This document shows, one piece after another, positions 42,636 to 51,766 of a stretch of DNA of 64,000 nt. Under the pieces are notes generated by a model. That model was not told the origin of the DNA. It did no database searches and saw nothing but the letters and a program-made list of their open reading frames with translations. Source of the stretch: JANMDS01 sp031430575 (lineage in GTDB: Bacteria > Pseudomonadota > Gammaproteobacteria > Burkholderiales > Casimicrobiaceae); contig JANPBT010000062.1 of NCBI GenBank assembly GCA_031430575.1, forward strand, positions 186,001-250,000. The letters are read 5' to 3'. The stretch's first letter is position 1. Each line of letters begins with the position of its first letter. The position numbers and the translations under genes are program-made.

Positions 42636-42936
42636 GCGCTTGGTTTACAAAAAGCTTAGATCCTCGGCGCGCAGCCGGTGGCAGGGATGGAATGATCGAA
42701 AGTCATCGCTGAGCCGTGTGTTTGTAGGCGTTGTTGAGGCCTACACACGCCGATTACGGATCGCTTACGCCCGAACCGCGTGCAGGTGGGCGAAAGTTGC
42801 TTACTCACCTACCTGCATTGCGGGAAAACCCTTGTGCAAGTTGTTCCGTCCAGCGCGTCATCCCGTCGATTGATGTCGTGCAATCATGATCTACTCAATG
42901 CTATCTGCTATTGCGATTAACGTTTCGGAGGCTGTA

Positions 42937-43896
42937 ATGCGCAAATTTTTGTGTGTGTTGTTGAGTGGGCTCGCGGTCAGCGCTGCATTCGCCCAGGAGT
43001 ATCCCGTTAAGCCGGTGCGTATCGTCGTGCCTTTTGCGATTGGCGGGCCTGCAGACATTTATGCCCGCGCAATCGCCCAAAAACTTACCGAAGCCACCGG
43101 ACAGTCTTTTTTCGTTGAAAATAAGCCAGGCGGTGGGGCGGTTTTGGGTACAGATTTCGCAGCGAAATCCGCCCCAGATGGCTACACGCTGCTCATGATG
43201 TCGAACGCGCAAACGGTCAACGAAACGCTCATCCCAAATAAGCCCTACGCCTTGATGCGCGATTTCGTACCTGTCGCCCCGGTAAATTATTCTGATCTCG
43301 TGTTGGTCGCGCATCCGAGCGTGCCCGTGGCAAACGTTAAAGAATTGCTGGCGCTGGCTAAGCAAAAGCCCAAAAGCGTGACCTACGCCTCCAGCGGCCC
43401 GGGCACGCCTTATCACATGGCAGGCGAATTATTAAAAGCGATGGCGGGAGTGGACATGCTGCACGTGCCCTACAAAGGCAGCAGTGGCGCGCGCACCGAT
43501 ATTGTGGCCGGGCACGTCAATGTGATGTTTGATGCGATCACCACGATGAACGTACAGGCCAAAGCGGGAAAGGTTAAAGCGCTCGCAACCTCGGGCAAAA
43601 CCCGCTCCAGCGTGATGCCGGATGTGCCCACGCTTGATGAAGCGGGTGTGGCAGGTTATGAGTCGGTCATCTGGCTGGGGATCATGGCTCCTGCCAACAC
43701 ACCGCGCACGATTGTGAACAGACTCAATGCCGAAATTGGCAAAGCCGTTTCCCGCACCGATGTGAAAGCCGAGTGGGCCAAGCAGGGGGCGACGCCAATG
43801 GAAATGAACCCCGATGCATTCGCAAAATACATGCGCGACGATATTGATAAATGGGCGAACGTGGTGAAAGTGTCGGGTGCAAAGTTTGATGAGTGA
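42937..43896 (+). CDS. Tripartite tricarboxylate transporter (Bug/TctC) family binding protein
   Basis: 319 residues. The signal peptide ends near AFAQ, then YPVKPVRIVVPFAIGG, ENKPGGGAV and APDGYT. ATG at 42937 has CGGAGG just before it; an earlier ATG at 42886 has not. Orphan, no TctAB genes. Followed by a ModA-like gene that overlaps its stop, an arrangement I recall for Bug genes. Ligand unknown. Confidence 0.9.
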   Translation: MRKFLCVLLSGLAVSAAFAQEYPVKPVRIVVPFAIGGPADIYARAIAQKLTEATGQSFFVENKPGGGAVLGTDFAAKSAPDGYTLLMMSNAQTVNETLIPNKPYALMRDFVPVAPVNYSDLVLVAHPSVPVANVKELLALAKQKPKSVTYASSGPGTPYHMAGELLKAMAGVDMLHVPYKGSSGARTDIVAGHVNVMFDAITTMNVQAKAGKVKALATSGKTRSSVMPDVPTLDEAGVAGYESVIWLGIMAPANTPRTIVNRLNAEIGKAVSRTDVKAEWAKQGATPMEMNPDAFAKYMRDDIDKWANVVKVSGAKFDE

Positions 43897-44578
43897 AGCG
43901 CATGTTGAAATATTAAGCGCAGGCGCAGCGAAAGGCTTGCTCAATTCCATTGCGGCGCAAGAAGGCATCGCGCTCGTAGGCGAGTTTGGGGCGGTGGGCG
44001 CCATGCGCGAACGGCTAGAGAGCGGCGCGGCGTGTGAAATCATCGTGCTCACTGATGCCATGATTGCAGCCCTTGCCGATGCGCAGGCGGTGGTGCGCGA
44101 GAGCGTGGTCGCGCTGGGCAATGTGAAAACGGGTGTTGCTCGACTGCAGGGCGCAGCGCGAGTTTCGGTCGCTGATGCCGCAGCGCTTAGCGCCACGCTC
44201 GTTGGCGCAAGCAAGATTTACTTTCCAGACCCCGTGCGCGCGACGGCGGGCATCCACGTGATGAAAGTGCTCACCGCGCTGGGCTTAGCCGAGCCACTCC
44301 GCGAGCGCTTCGCGACGTTCCCCAACGGGGCAACGGCGATGCGCGCGATGGTGGAAGCAAGCGATGCGCAGGCCATCGGCCTCACCCAATGCTCTGAAAT
44401 GTTGTATACGGCAGGTGTGCACTACGTTGGCCATTTGCCGGGTGATTTTGAGTTGACCACCGGCTACAGCGCTGCGCTGGTGAGCGCTGCAAAAGATCGC
44501 CCAAATGCGTCGCGCTTGCTGGCTGCGGTCGCCTCGGCGGCAAATGTAAATCTGCGACGTGCGGCGGGGTTTGAGTAG
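43889..44578 (+). CDS. ModA-like substrate-binding protein without signal peptide
   Basis: 229 residues. HVEILSAGAAKGLLNSIA at the start and IYFPDPVRATAGIHVMKVL match the two-lobed molybdate-type binding protein fold. No signal peptide is present, so it would be cytoplasmic unless the start is wrong. ATG at 43889 lies within the last codons of the Bug gene. A true molybdate role is attractive beside a molybdenum hydroxylase operon, but no ModBC genes are here. Function unproven. Confidence 0.7.
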   Translation: MSEAHVEILSAGAAKGLLNSIAAQEGIALVGEFGAVGAMRERLESGAACEIIVLTDAMIAALADAQAVVRESVVALGNVKTGVARLQGAARVSVADAAALSATLVGASKIYFPDPVRATAGIHVMKVLTALGLAEPLRERFATFPNGATAMRAMVEASDAQAIGLTQCSEMLYTAGVHYVGHLPGDFELTTGYSAALVSAAKDRPNASRLLAAVASAANVNLRRAAGFE

Positions 44579-44610
44579 CGGTTTTCATGGAGGCAGCGGG
44601 CTTTCGCTGC

Positions 44611-44630
44611 CATACCTGCGGCGCAGAAAT
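44611..44630 (+). repeat. R20 copy
   Basis: Intergenic, leader of the RNB-domain gene. Confidence 0.93.
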
Positions 44631-44663
44631 TGGCGGATCGCGCTTTCGCGGTACAGTACGAAG

Positions 44664-46178
44664 ATGAGCCTAAACACCCCACCGCAAGCTTCAAACAAAA
44701 CATCCCGTCATCCAAATCATCGGGCAGACCTCGCGCAAATCGCCAAACAAGCCATGATTGATAGCGGGCTTGAGCCCGAGTTTTCGCAAGCAGTCGAGCA
44801 AGAGATGCGGCAACTCGTTGCGCCCTCGTCAGAAACGGGTGGTGAGATTCGCGATCTCACGGCGTTGCTCTGGTGCTCCATTGATAATGACGATTCTCGC
44901 GATCTTGACCAACTCTCGGTTTCGCAGCCACTTGCCGATGGCGCGATCAAAATCCTCATCGCGATTGCCGACGTTGATACCTTGGTCAAAAAAGGCTCGG
45001 CAATAGATACGCATGCGCACAAAAATACCACCTCGGTCTATACCGCCGCACGCATTTTTCCAATGTTGCCAGAACGTTTGTCAACTGATCTCACTTCGCT
45101 TAACCCGCGCCAGACGCGTCTGGCCGTTGTGAGCGAAATCGTCTTCAGCGCGACTGCAAGCATGATTTCCTCCACCGTTTACCGGGCGCACGTCTTTAAC
45201 CACGCAAAGTTGGCGTACAACGCAGTGGCCGCTTGGATCGAAGGTGAGGCAGCGCTGCCTGCCGCTGCGCTTGCCGTGGCAGGGCTGGACGCACAGTTGC
45301 GCGCGCAAGATGGGTTAGCGCAAAAGCTACGTGCCAAGCGTAAAGAGCAGGGCGCGCTTGAGTTTGAGACGATTCAAGCGAAAGCTGTATTTGATGGCGA
45401 TCAGGTCGTTGAGCTCAATGTGCAGGAACAAAATCTGGCACGAAAACTCATCGAAGAATTCATGATCGCAACCAATGGTGCGATGGCAAAATTTTTATCA
45501 GCGAAGGGTTTTGCATCGTTGCGGCGCGTGGTGCGCTCGCCTGAACGCTGGTTGCGCATTGTGGCGCTGGCCAAAGAGTTGGGTGAAGATTTGCCGCCCG
45601 AGCCTGACTCAAAAGCGCTCGAAGATTTTTTAATGCGCAGACGACAAGCAGATCCCGTGCGTTTCCCTGATCTTTCGCTCACCATTGTCAAATTGATGGG
45701 CGCTGGAGAGTATGTGATCCACAAACCGAGCGATCAAGGCGGCACCAATAGCGGCCATTTTGGGCTGGCAATGAGCGACTATGCGCATTCGACTGCGCCC
45801 AATCGCCGCTTCCCTGATCTGGTCACCCAACGTTTGATAAAGGCTGCGCTCGTTAACGCAGCGTCACCTTACACCGATGCTGAGCTCGCAGCGCTTGCCA
45901 ATCATTGCAGCCAACAAGAAGACGATACAAAAAAAATCGAGCGTCGCGTGCGAAAGTCTGCGGCCGCTTTGTTGCTGGAATCGCGCGTCGGTGAGCAGTT
46001 CGATGCGATTGTGACTGGGGCATCTGATAAGGGGGTGTACGTACGGGTATTTTCTCCCCCAGTAGAAGGGCGATTGATGCAAGGCCATGAAGGTTACCGC
46101 GTTGGTCGAAAGCTTCGCGTGGAATTGATGAGCGTCAACGTAGAGCGCGGGTTTATCGACTTCGCGCGCAGGGATTGA
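44664..46178 (+). CDS. RNB-domain exoribonuclease, short form (RNase II family)
   Basis: 504 residues. The RNB active-site motif is CSIDNDDSRDLDQLS, with YAHSTAPNRRFPDLVTQR near the C-terminal end of the domain. Compared with RNase II (about 640) and RNase R (about 800), the N-terminal cold-shock OB domains are missing, and the C-terminal S1-like part (FDAIVTGASDKGVYVRV) is short. ATG at 44664 matches the first plausible start. A repeat copy lies in its leader (44611-44630). Confidence 0.85.
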   Translation: MSLNTPPQASNKTSRHPNHRADLAQIAKQAMIDSGLEPEFSQAVEQEMRQLVAPSSETGGEIRDLTALLWCSIDNDDSRDLDQLSVSQPLADGAIKILIAIADVDTLVKKGSAIDTHAHKNTTSVYTAARIFPMLPERLSTDLTSLNPRQTRLAVVSEIVFSATASMISSTVYRAHVFNHAKLAYNAVAAWIEGEAALPAAALAVAGLDAQLRAQDGLAQKLRAKRKEQGALEFETIQAKAVFDGDQVVELNVQEQNLARKLIEEFMIATNGAMAKFLSAKGFASLRRVVRSPERWLRIVALAKELGEDLPPEPDSKALEDFLMRRRQADPVRFPDLSLTIVKLMGAGEYVIHKPSDQGGTNSGHFGLAMSDYAHSTAPNRRFPDLVTQRLIKAALVNAASPYTDAELAALANHCSQQEDDTKKIERRVRKSAAALLLESRVGEQFDAIVTGASDKGVYVRVFSPPVEGRLMQGHEGYRVGRKLRVELMSVNVERGFIDFARRD

Positions 46179-46315
46179 GTTGAAACCCTGTTTTTTTAAA
46201 CTAGGAATTGCACTTTATCCGCACGCTACGGGACATTTCTCGCGAGGGTGAAAGCGACTTTCGAGGCAATACCTGCGGCGCAGATTTCTTCATTCGCGCC
46301 TGCTAGACTATCGGT
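46179..46315. other. Intergenic with one repeat copy
   Basis: Short gap between two plus-strand genes holding the repeat at 46268-46287. TTTTTTT at 46191 follows no strong stem. No gene seen. Confidence 0.5.
46268..46287 (+). repeat. R20 copy
   Basis: Intergenic, 29 bases before the oxidoreductase-like gene. Confidence 0.97.
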
Positions 46316-46996
46316 ATGAAAAGTCGATCGATGTCAGTGGTCATGATCGGGGCAACGGGTGCTGTGGGCAGCTGCGTTGCAGCCGCGCTCGCCCGCGACC
46401 CGGCCGTCACGCAGCTGACAACGTTAGGACGTAGGCCAGTGCCAAATCTGCAAGGCAGCGCCGTCTGGCAACACACCGTTGATGCCTTTGATCCCATTTC
46501 CTACCAAGCCCATCTCGCTGGGCATCAGGTGGCGATTTGCACGTTGGGCGTTGGCGAGCCATCTAAAGTTTCGCGCGACGAATTGGTGCGTGTCGATAAA
46601 ACCGCTGTGCTTGCGTTTGCAACGGCCTGCAAGCAATCTGGCATCGATCATTTCCAGCTACTGAGCGCGGTTGGGGCGAATGCGAAATCGTCTTCGCATT
46701 ACCTGCGCGTAAAGGGCGAGCTGGAAGCGGCGCTGCGCTCGCTTGCGTTTTCGCGCTTGAGCGTGTTTCAGCCTTCCATGATTCTGACACCTAAAAATCG
46801 ATACGGTCTTTTGCAAGGCATCATGCTCGCGACTTGGCCAATCGTCAGCATTGGGCTTATCGGGCCGTTGAAGAAATTTCGCGGTATTGAAGTCGATCGC
46901 CTTGGGCGGGCAATCGCAGCCAACGCGACCCGCGCGGGTGCTGGCAACGAGATCTTGCAATGGAACGAGATTGTGAGGTTAGCGGCTGCTGCGTAA
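46316..46996 (+). CDS. NAD(P)-binding oxidoreductase-like protein
   Basis: 226 residues. The dinucleotide-binding motif GATGAVGSCVA is at the N-terminus, followed by VDKTAVLAFATACKQSG and HYLRVKGELEAALRS. It belongs to atypical short-chain dehydrogenases resembling the HTATIP2/YtfG group. The substrate is not known. Monocistronic by spacing. Confidence 0.8.
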   Translation: MKSRSMSVVMIGATGAVGSCVAAALARDPAVTQLTTLGRRPVPNLQGSAVWQHTVDAFDPISYQAHLAGHQVAICTLGVGEPSKVSRDELVRVDKTAVLAFATACKQSGIDHFQLLSAVGANAKSSSHYLRVKGELEAALRSLAFSRLSVFQPSMILTPKNRYGLLQGIMLATWPIVSIGLIGPLKKFRGIEVDRLGRAIAANATRAGAGNEILQWNEIVRLAAAA

Positions 46997-47070
46997 ATCG
47001 ATTACTAAAAAGGAGCGATACGCAGCGATTGAGTGCGCGCGTAATTGGCGAAATAGGCACGAAAATGCCT

Positions 47071-47090
47071 AAATCTGCGCCGCAGGTATT
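47071..47090 (-). repeat. R20 copy
   Basis: Intergenic, between convergent genes. Confidence 0.97.
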
Positions 47091-47144
47091 TCAGACTTGT
47101 TGCATATTTTGAAACGTATATTTTGAAACTTATTTTTTGAAATA

Positions 47145-48104
47145 TTAACGCGGTATCGGCACCGTGACCCGCAACATCTCGGATGGTCGCATTGGATCGT
47201 CAGCGTCGGTCACCATCGTGAGCGTAACGCGACCAGCCGCGACCGTTGCGACGATACCTTCCACTTTCGGCGCGCCGTCAAGCGCATGCAGTGCAAGCAC
47301 TTTATGATCGTTATCTAAAAATGCGATTGCACTGGCAACGCAAGGGCCATCGATAAAACTGTCATCGGTATTTTCTGCCGCAGCGCTGACGACCCAAAGA
47401 CCTGCATTGCCTGCGACCGGGGCTGCATCGGTGATACTCAACGGAACACCGTCGATGCTGCCTAGATCGATGGTGTTGATCTGCAAAATCGGCGGAACGA
47501 TCTCGGTCTCCAAGGCTAACCATTTCAGCATCGCGTGCCCCGCGTAGGTGATGCATGCGCTTGGCGATTCCCCTTTGTTGCCGCGTTGCAGCAACCTGAA
47601 AGTGTCTCCAAAGAGAAATCCGCCCTCGATATTCAAGTCTTCAAACGCCGCGCGCAATGGGGCGTACAGCGGCGCGAGATTAATTTGAGTGGGGCTTTTT
47701 GGCGTGCCGTCACGCTTGAGGGAAAAGAGCGCGCCGCGGTCGCGCGTCTCGGCTTTTGATCCAGAGCCAAGCGCGAGGAGTGCGCCGTGGATAAAACGCG
47801 AATCGGGTGGCAGCAGTGCGAGCACTTCTAAATCCGGTTTACGCTTTTTGCGTTTTTTCACATCATCCGGTAAATCTCCATCGAAGATGCGAATTAGCGC
47901 AACGGGCTCATCCGGCGCGCTACCGAAAGCAGCCAGATGATGCTCGTCATCTGCAACCGCATACCAGCGCTCCCCAAGCTGCACTAAGCCACTGCAGGCG
48001 CTAAGGTGGGCTTGACCGCGCGGGTGCTCGCGTGGATCGAGCTTGATTTCGCGAAGGAGGTGAGGGCGCAGCGTCATCATTAAGGCCGAGGAAACGATTT
48101 GCAT
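47145..48104 (-). CDS. Hypothetical protein, probable beta-propeller
   Basis: 319 residues, no signal peptide. Repeating strand-turn units such as SGLVQLGERWYAVADDEHH and EGIVATVAAGRVTLTMVTDADD (quoted in part) suggest a beta-propeller. A basic insert KKRKKRKPD lies near residue 85. Family name not certain (possibly DUF6929). Divergent from trpF, with 71 bp between starts. Confidence 0.7.
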   Translation of the reverse strand: MQIVSSALMMTLRPHLLREIKLDPREHPRGQAHLSACSGLVQLGERWYAVADDEHHLAAFGSAPDEPVALIRIFDGDLPDDVKKRKKRKPDLEVLALLPPDSRFIHGALLALGSGSKAETRDRGALFSLKRDGTPKSPTQINLAPLYAPLRAAFEDLNIEGGFLFGDTFRLLQRGNKGESPSACITYAGHAMLKWLALETEIVPPILQINTIDLGSIDGVPLSITDAAPVAGNAGLWVVSAAAENTDDSFIDGPCVASAIAFLDNDHKVLALHALDGAPKVEGIVATVAAGRVTLTMVTDADDPMRPSEMLRVTVPIPR

Positions 48105-48126
48105 GCATTATGGTGGTTTATCGGGC

Positions 48127-48146
48127 AAATCTGCGCCGCAAGGTTT
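48127..48146 (-). repeat. R20 copy, one core change
   Basis: Intergenic, before trpF; left half intact, right flank altered. Confidence 0.75.
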
Positions 48147-48175
48147 TAACCGACCGGACGTGGGAAAATGCGGTA

Positions 48176-48859
48176 ATGCACGATCACCCTTACTCCCGCA
48201 CCCGCATCAAAATCTGCGGACTTCGCCAAGTTGAGCACGTTCATGCGGCAGTAAATGCTGGCGCGGACGCGATTGGTTTGGTGTTTTACCCCCCATCAGT
48301 GCGCAATCTTGAAATACCTGCGGCGCAGATTTTGCGCTCAGAGATTCCGGCGTTTGTGTCTGCAGTGGCGCTTTTCGTAAATCCGAGCGCTGAACTCGTG
48401 CGCGCGGTGATTGCGCGCGTTCGTCCAGATGTGTTGCAATTTCATGGCGATGAGCCCGAGGCGTTTTGCGCGCAATTTGATCGGCCTTATGTGAAGGCTG
48501 CGGCAGCGGAAATCGGGCTAAATTTGGTAGACTTCCGGCGCAGGTATCCGTCGGCGAGCGCGATTTTGGTTGATACGCCCAGCGCGGGCTTTGGCGGCAG
48601 TGGAAAGGCATTCGATTGGTCAGTTCTCTCAAAAAACGCAAGCGAGGATCGTCTCGTTTTGTCTGGTGGATTAAGCTTCGCGAATGTGCGTGAGGCGATT
48701 GCGACCGTGCGCCCGTACGCGGTTGATGTAAGCAGCGGCGTGGAAGCCCAAAAGGGCATCAAAGATAGCGCCAAAATCCAGCAGTTTTGCCAAGCCGTGC
48801 GCGATGCCGATGCGGTCGCAAATTCATCACTTGGCAATGAAGAGAAAGAAATCGTATGA
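48176..48859 (+). CDS. trpF: Phosphoribosylanthranilate isomerase
   Basis: 227 residues, TIM barrel. Conserved segments are IKICGLRQ, GADAIGLVFYPPSVR, VLQFHGDEP and the phosphate-binding LSGGLSFANV. Third enzyme of tryptophan synthesis. ATG at 48176 is chosen over an upstream extension that would read a repeat copy. Inside are a clear copy (EIPAAQIL) and a decayed one (VDFRRRYPS, 48529-48548). Overlaps trpB by ATGA. Confidence 0.93.
   Translation: MHDHPYSRTRIKICGLRQVEHVHAAVNAGADAIGLVFYPPSVRNLEIPAAQILRSEIPAFVSAVALFVNPSAELVRAVIARVRPDVLQFHGDEPEAFCAQFDRPYVKAAAAEIGLNLVDFRRRYPSASAILVDTPSAGFGGSGKAFDWSVLSKNASEDRLVLSGGLSFANVREAIATVRPYAVDVSSGVEAQKGIKDSAKIQQFCQAVRDADAVANSSLGNEEKEIV
48313..48332 (+). 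repeat. R20 copy
   Basis: In trpF, encodes IPAAQI. Confidence 0.97.
48529..48548 (-). repeat. R20 degenerate copy
   Basis: In trpF, encodes FRRRYP; 8 of 11 core bases plus GTAT kept. Confidence 0.45.
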
Positions 48860-50097
48860 AAATGTATGACTTACCCGATGCCCGTGGCCACTTTGGCCAA
48901 TATGGCGGCGTTTTTGTCGCCGAAACCCTAATTTCTGCCCTCGATCAATTGAAAGCGGAATATGCCCGCTACCAAAACGATCCTGACTTTATCGCCGAAT
49001 TTGAGCGTGAGCTTAAGCATTTTGTCGGCCGCCCCTCTCCGATTTATCATGCCCAACGCTGGAGCGCGCAATTAGGCGGCGCGCAGATCTACTTCAAGCG
49101 CGAAGATTTAAACCATACCGGCGCGCACAAAATCAATAACTGCATTGGGCAAGCCCTGCTCGCCAAGCGATTGGGCAAGCCACGCGTAATCGCCGAGACC
49201 GGCGCCGGCCAGCATGGCGTGGCTTCTGCCACGGTTGCGGCGCGCTACGGGCTTGAGTGCGTGGTTTATATGGGCAGTGAAGATATTAAGCGGCAAGCCC
49301 AAAATGTGTTCCGTATGAAACTGCTCGGCGCTAAGGTGGTGCCGGTTGAATCTGGCTCAAAAACCCTGAAAGATGCGCTCAATGAAGCCTTGCGCGATTG
49401 GGTGACCAACGTTGAAAACACTTTCTACATCATCGGCACCGTTGCTGGCCCGCATCCTTACCCAATGCTAGTGCGTGATTTTCAAAGCATTATCGGCAAA
49501 GAGTGCCTAACACAAATGCCTGAGCTTGTGGGGCGCCAGCCCGATGCGGTGATTGCGTGCGTTGGCGGTGGCTCCAACGCGATGGGCATTTTTTATCCGT
49601 ATATTAATCACGAAAACGTGCAGCTCATTGGCGTGGAGGCTGCAGGCGAGGGCATTGCTTCTGGCAGGCATGCGTGCTCTCTCGCTGCGGGCGTGCCCGG
49701 CGTGTTGCATGGCAATCGCACTTACCTCTTGCAAGATGCCAATGGCCAAATCGCTGAAACACATTCCGTATCTGCTGGGCTGGATTACCCAGGCGTGGGC
49801 CCTGAGCATGCCTATTTAAAAGATATTGGGCGCGCGCAGTATGTGCCGATCACCGATGACGAGTCGTTGGCGGCTTTCCATGATTGCTGTCGCATTGAAG
49901 GCATCATCCCCGCGCTTGAATCAGCCCATGCGCTGGCCTACGCCGCTAAGCTCGCGCCTACGATGGCTAACGATAAAGTATTGCTCGTGAATTTGTCGGG
50001 CCGTGGCGATAAAGATATGCATACCGTCTCGCAGCGGATGAACGAGCCGTTTTATTGCCGCCCAGAGTGTGAAGTGGGCTGCAAGGTGGGCAAATGA
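48856..50097 (+). CDS. trpB: Tryptophan synthase beta chain
   Basis: 413 residues. The PLP lysine is in KREDLNHTGAHKINN, and the phosphate cup is GGGSNAMG. Condenses indole with serine. Canonical length. ATGA overlaps on both sides with trpF and trpA. No repeat copy. Confidence 0.98.
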   Translation: MKMYDLPDARGHFGQYGGVFVAETLISALDQLKAEYARYQNDPDFIAEFERELKHFVGRPSPIYHAQRWSAQLGGAQIYFKREDLNHTGAHKINNCIGQALLAKRLGKPRVIAETGAGQHGVASATVAARYGLECVVYMGSEDIKRQAQNVFRMKLLGAKVVPVESGSKTLKDALNEALRDWVTNVENTFYIIGTVAGPHPYPMLVRDFQSIIGKECLTQMPELVGRQPDAVIACVGGGSNAMGIFYPYINHENVQLIGVEAAGEGIASGRHACSLAAGVPGVLHGNRTYLLQDANGQIAETHSVSAGLDYPGVGPEHAYLKDIGRAQYVPITDDESLAAFHDCCRIEGIIPALESAHALAYAAKLAPTMANDKVLLVNLSGRGDKDMHTVSQRMNEPFYCRPECEVGCKVGK

Positions 50098-50894
50098 GTT
50101 CCCGCTTAGAGTCCAAATTAGCGGCGTGTAAAAAAGCAAAGCGCACAGCGCTGATTCCATTTGTGACCGCAGGTGATCCATCGCCAGCGCATACGGTGGG
50201 TGTGATGCATGCGTTAGTCGCAGGCGGGGCAGATGTGATTGAATTGGGCGTGCCATTTTCTGATCCGATGGCAGATGGCCCGGTCATTCAAAAATCTTCC
50301 GAGCGGGCATTGGCCAAAGCGGTCAGCCTAACCCACGTGCTTGCATGGGTCGCAGAATTTCGCCAAAAAGACACAGCCACGCCAGTGGTATTGATGGGCT
50401 ACGCGAATCCAATCGAAGCAATGAAAGTTGATGCGTTCATTGCAAACGCTAAAGCCGCAGGCGTCGATGGTGTGCTTGTGGTTGATTACCCGCCCGAAGA
50501 GTGCGATGAATGGGCAACCAAAATCTGCGCCGCAGGTATGGCACCTATTTTTTTGCTGGCACCAACCACACCGCAATCGCGCATGGCGCAGGTGGGCAAA
50601 CTCGCGCGTGGCTATGTCTATTACGTGAGCCTGCGTGGGGTGACCGGCGCGGGACACATGGATATGATTGAAGTCGCGCAAAAATTGAGTGAAATTCGGC
50701 AACACGTCAATGTCCCGGTCGGCGTCGGCTTTGGTATTCGTGATGGCGCGACGGCGAAGGCGGTTGCAACACACGCTGATGCGGTCGTGATTGGCTCAGC
50801 GCTCGTCACCGAGCTTTTTGCCCATGCCGATAATCCCAACCCTGCGGCGCAGAATTGGCTTCAAAACATCCGTACCGCATTGGATACGCAATGA
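50094..50894 (+). CDS. trpA: Tryptophan synthase alpha chain
   Basis: 266 residues. The catalytic Glu and Asp are in VIELGVPFSDPMADGPVIQ and VDGVLVVDYPPEE. Cleaves indole-3-glycerol phosphate. Two opposed repeat copies encode KICAAGMAP in a barrel strand and NPAAQNW near the C-terminus. Overlaps accD by ATGA. Confidence 0.97.
   Translation: MSSRLESKLAACKKAKRTALIPFVTAGDPSPAHTVGVMHALVAGGADVIELGVPFSDPMADGPVIQKSSERALAKAVSLTHVLAWVAEFRQKDTATPVVLMGYANPIEAMKVDAFIANAKAAGVDGVLVVDYPPEECDEWATKICAAGMAPIFLLAPTTPQSRMAQVGKLARGYVYYVSLRGVTGAGHMDMIEVAQKLSEIRQHVNVPVGVGFGIRDGATAKAVATHADAVVIGSALVTELFAHADNPNPAAQNWLQNIRTALDTQ
50521..50540 (-). repeat. R20 copy
   Basis: In trpA, encodes ICAAGM. Confidence 0.95.
50837..50856 (+). 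repeat. R20 copy
   Basis: In trpA, encodes NPAAQN. Confidence 0.88.
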
Positions 50895-51763
50895 GTTGGC
50901 TTTCCAAAATTATCAGCCCCGGCATTCAGGGCGCTGGCGATAAAAAAGGCGTTGCCGAAGGATTGTGGGCGAAATGCCCGGCATGCAACGCAGCGCATTT
51001 TTCTGATGAGCTACTCGCGGGCGCGATGGTTTGCAATAAGTGCGGCCATCACTTGCGCATGGGGGCGCGGGCACGAATCAATCATTTGCTTGATGAAAAA
51101 CCACGCCGCGAGATCGCAGGCGACATCATTCCGGTTGATAGCCTCAAATTTAAAGACAGCAAAAAATACCCTGATCGATTGAAGATCGCGCAAAAAGCGA
51201 CGGGCGAAAACGACGCCTTGATCGTTGTGCAAGGGTGCATTCGCAAGATGCCCGTTGTGCTCGCCGTGTTTGAGTTTGAATTTATGGGCGGCTCGATGGG
51301 CGCGGTGGTGGGTGAGAAATTTGCGCGCGGGGTTGCGGTGGCGGTCAAGCATAAATTGCCTTTTATTTCTGTTGCAGCATCGGGCGGCGCGCGCATGCAA
51401 GAAGGCTTGCAGTCGCTCATGCAAATGGCCAAAACGACCGCAGCGTTGGGAGATCTTGCCAAGCATCGTCTGCCTTATATTTCGGTGCTGACAGACCCTA
51501 CGATGGGTGGTGTTTCTGCGAGTTTTGCGTTTATGGGCGATATCGTCATCGCGGAGCCAGGGGCATTAATCGGCTTTGCCGGGCCGCGCGTGATTGAGCA
51601 GACCGTGCGCGAAAAATTGCCCGAAGGTTTTCAGCGCGCTGAATTTTTGCTTGAAAAAGGCGCAATTGATATGATCGTCCCCCGCTTGCAAATGCCAGAG
51701 CGCATCGTGCAAATTGTGACCCTCTTGCAAAACCGCCCTGCGCCCGCAGCGGCCGTTGCCTAA
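50891..51763 (+). CDS. accD: Acetyl-CoA carboxylase carboxyltransferase subunit beta
   Basis: 290 residues. The N-terminal zinc finger is CPACNAAHF...CNKCGHHL. The crotonase-like domain has GGSMGAVVGEKF, SGGARMQEG and PTMGGVSASF. Pairs with AccA to make malonyl-CoA. ATG at 50891 overlaps the trpA stop. Confidence 0.97.
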   Translation: MSWLSKIISPGIQGAGDKKGVAEGLWAKCPACNAAHFSDELLAGAMVCNKCGHHLRMGARARINHLLDEKPRREIAGDIIPVDSLKFKDSKKYPDRLKIAQKATGENDALIVVQGCIRKMPVVLAVFEFEFMGGSMGAVVGEKFARGVAVAVKHKLPFISVAASGGARMQEGLQSLMQMAKTTAALGDLAKHRLPYISVLTDPTMGGVSASFAFMGDIVIAEPGALIGFAGPRVIEQTVREKLPEGFQRAEFLLEKGAIDMIVPRLQMPERIVQIVTLLQNRPAPAAAVA

Positions 51764-51766
51764 GCA

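Larger units (their letters stand above)
42454..42936. other. Intergenic region with repeat hairpin and structured sequence
   Basis: About 480 bases between divergent genes. It holds the repeat hairpin 42581-42633. From 42661 it holds several possible RNA hairpins: TGTAGGC (42723-42729) with GCCTACA (42739-42745), and TGCAGGT (42781-42787) with ACCTGCA (42811-42817) or alternatively AGGTGGG with CTCACCT (42804-42810). Mutually exclusive pairings just before a transporter gene are suggestive of a leader RNA. I match it to no known riboswitch. Confidence 0.4.

Noticed and set aside
42640..42873. 77-residue reading frame and possible 6S RNA in the intergenic region
   Set aside because: The reading frame is Arg/Ser-rich without family or clear ribosome site. 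The sequence has a CTGAGCCG-like string also seen in 6S RNA, but not the overall closing stem, and the neighbours of ssrS are absent.
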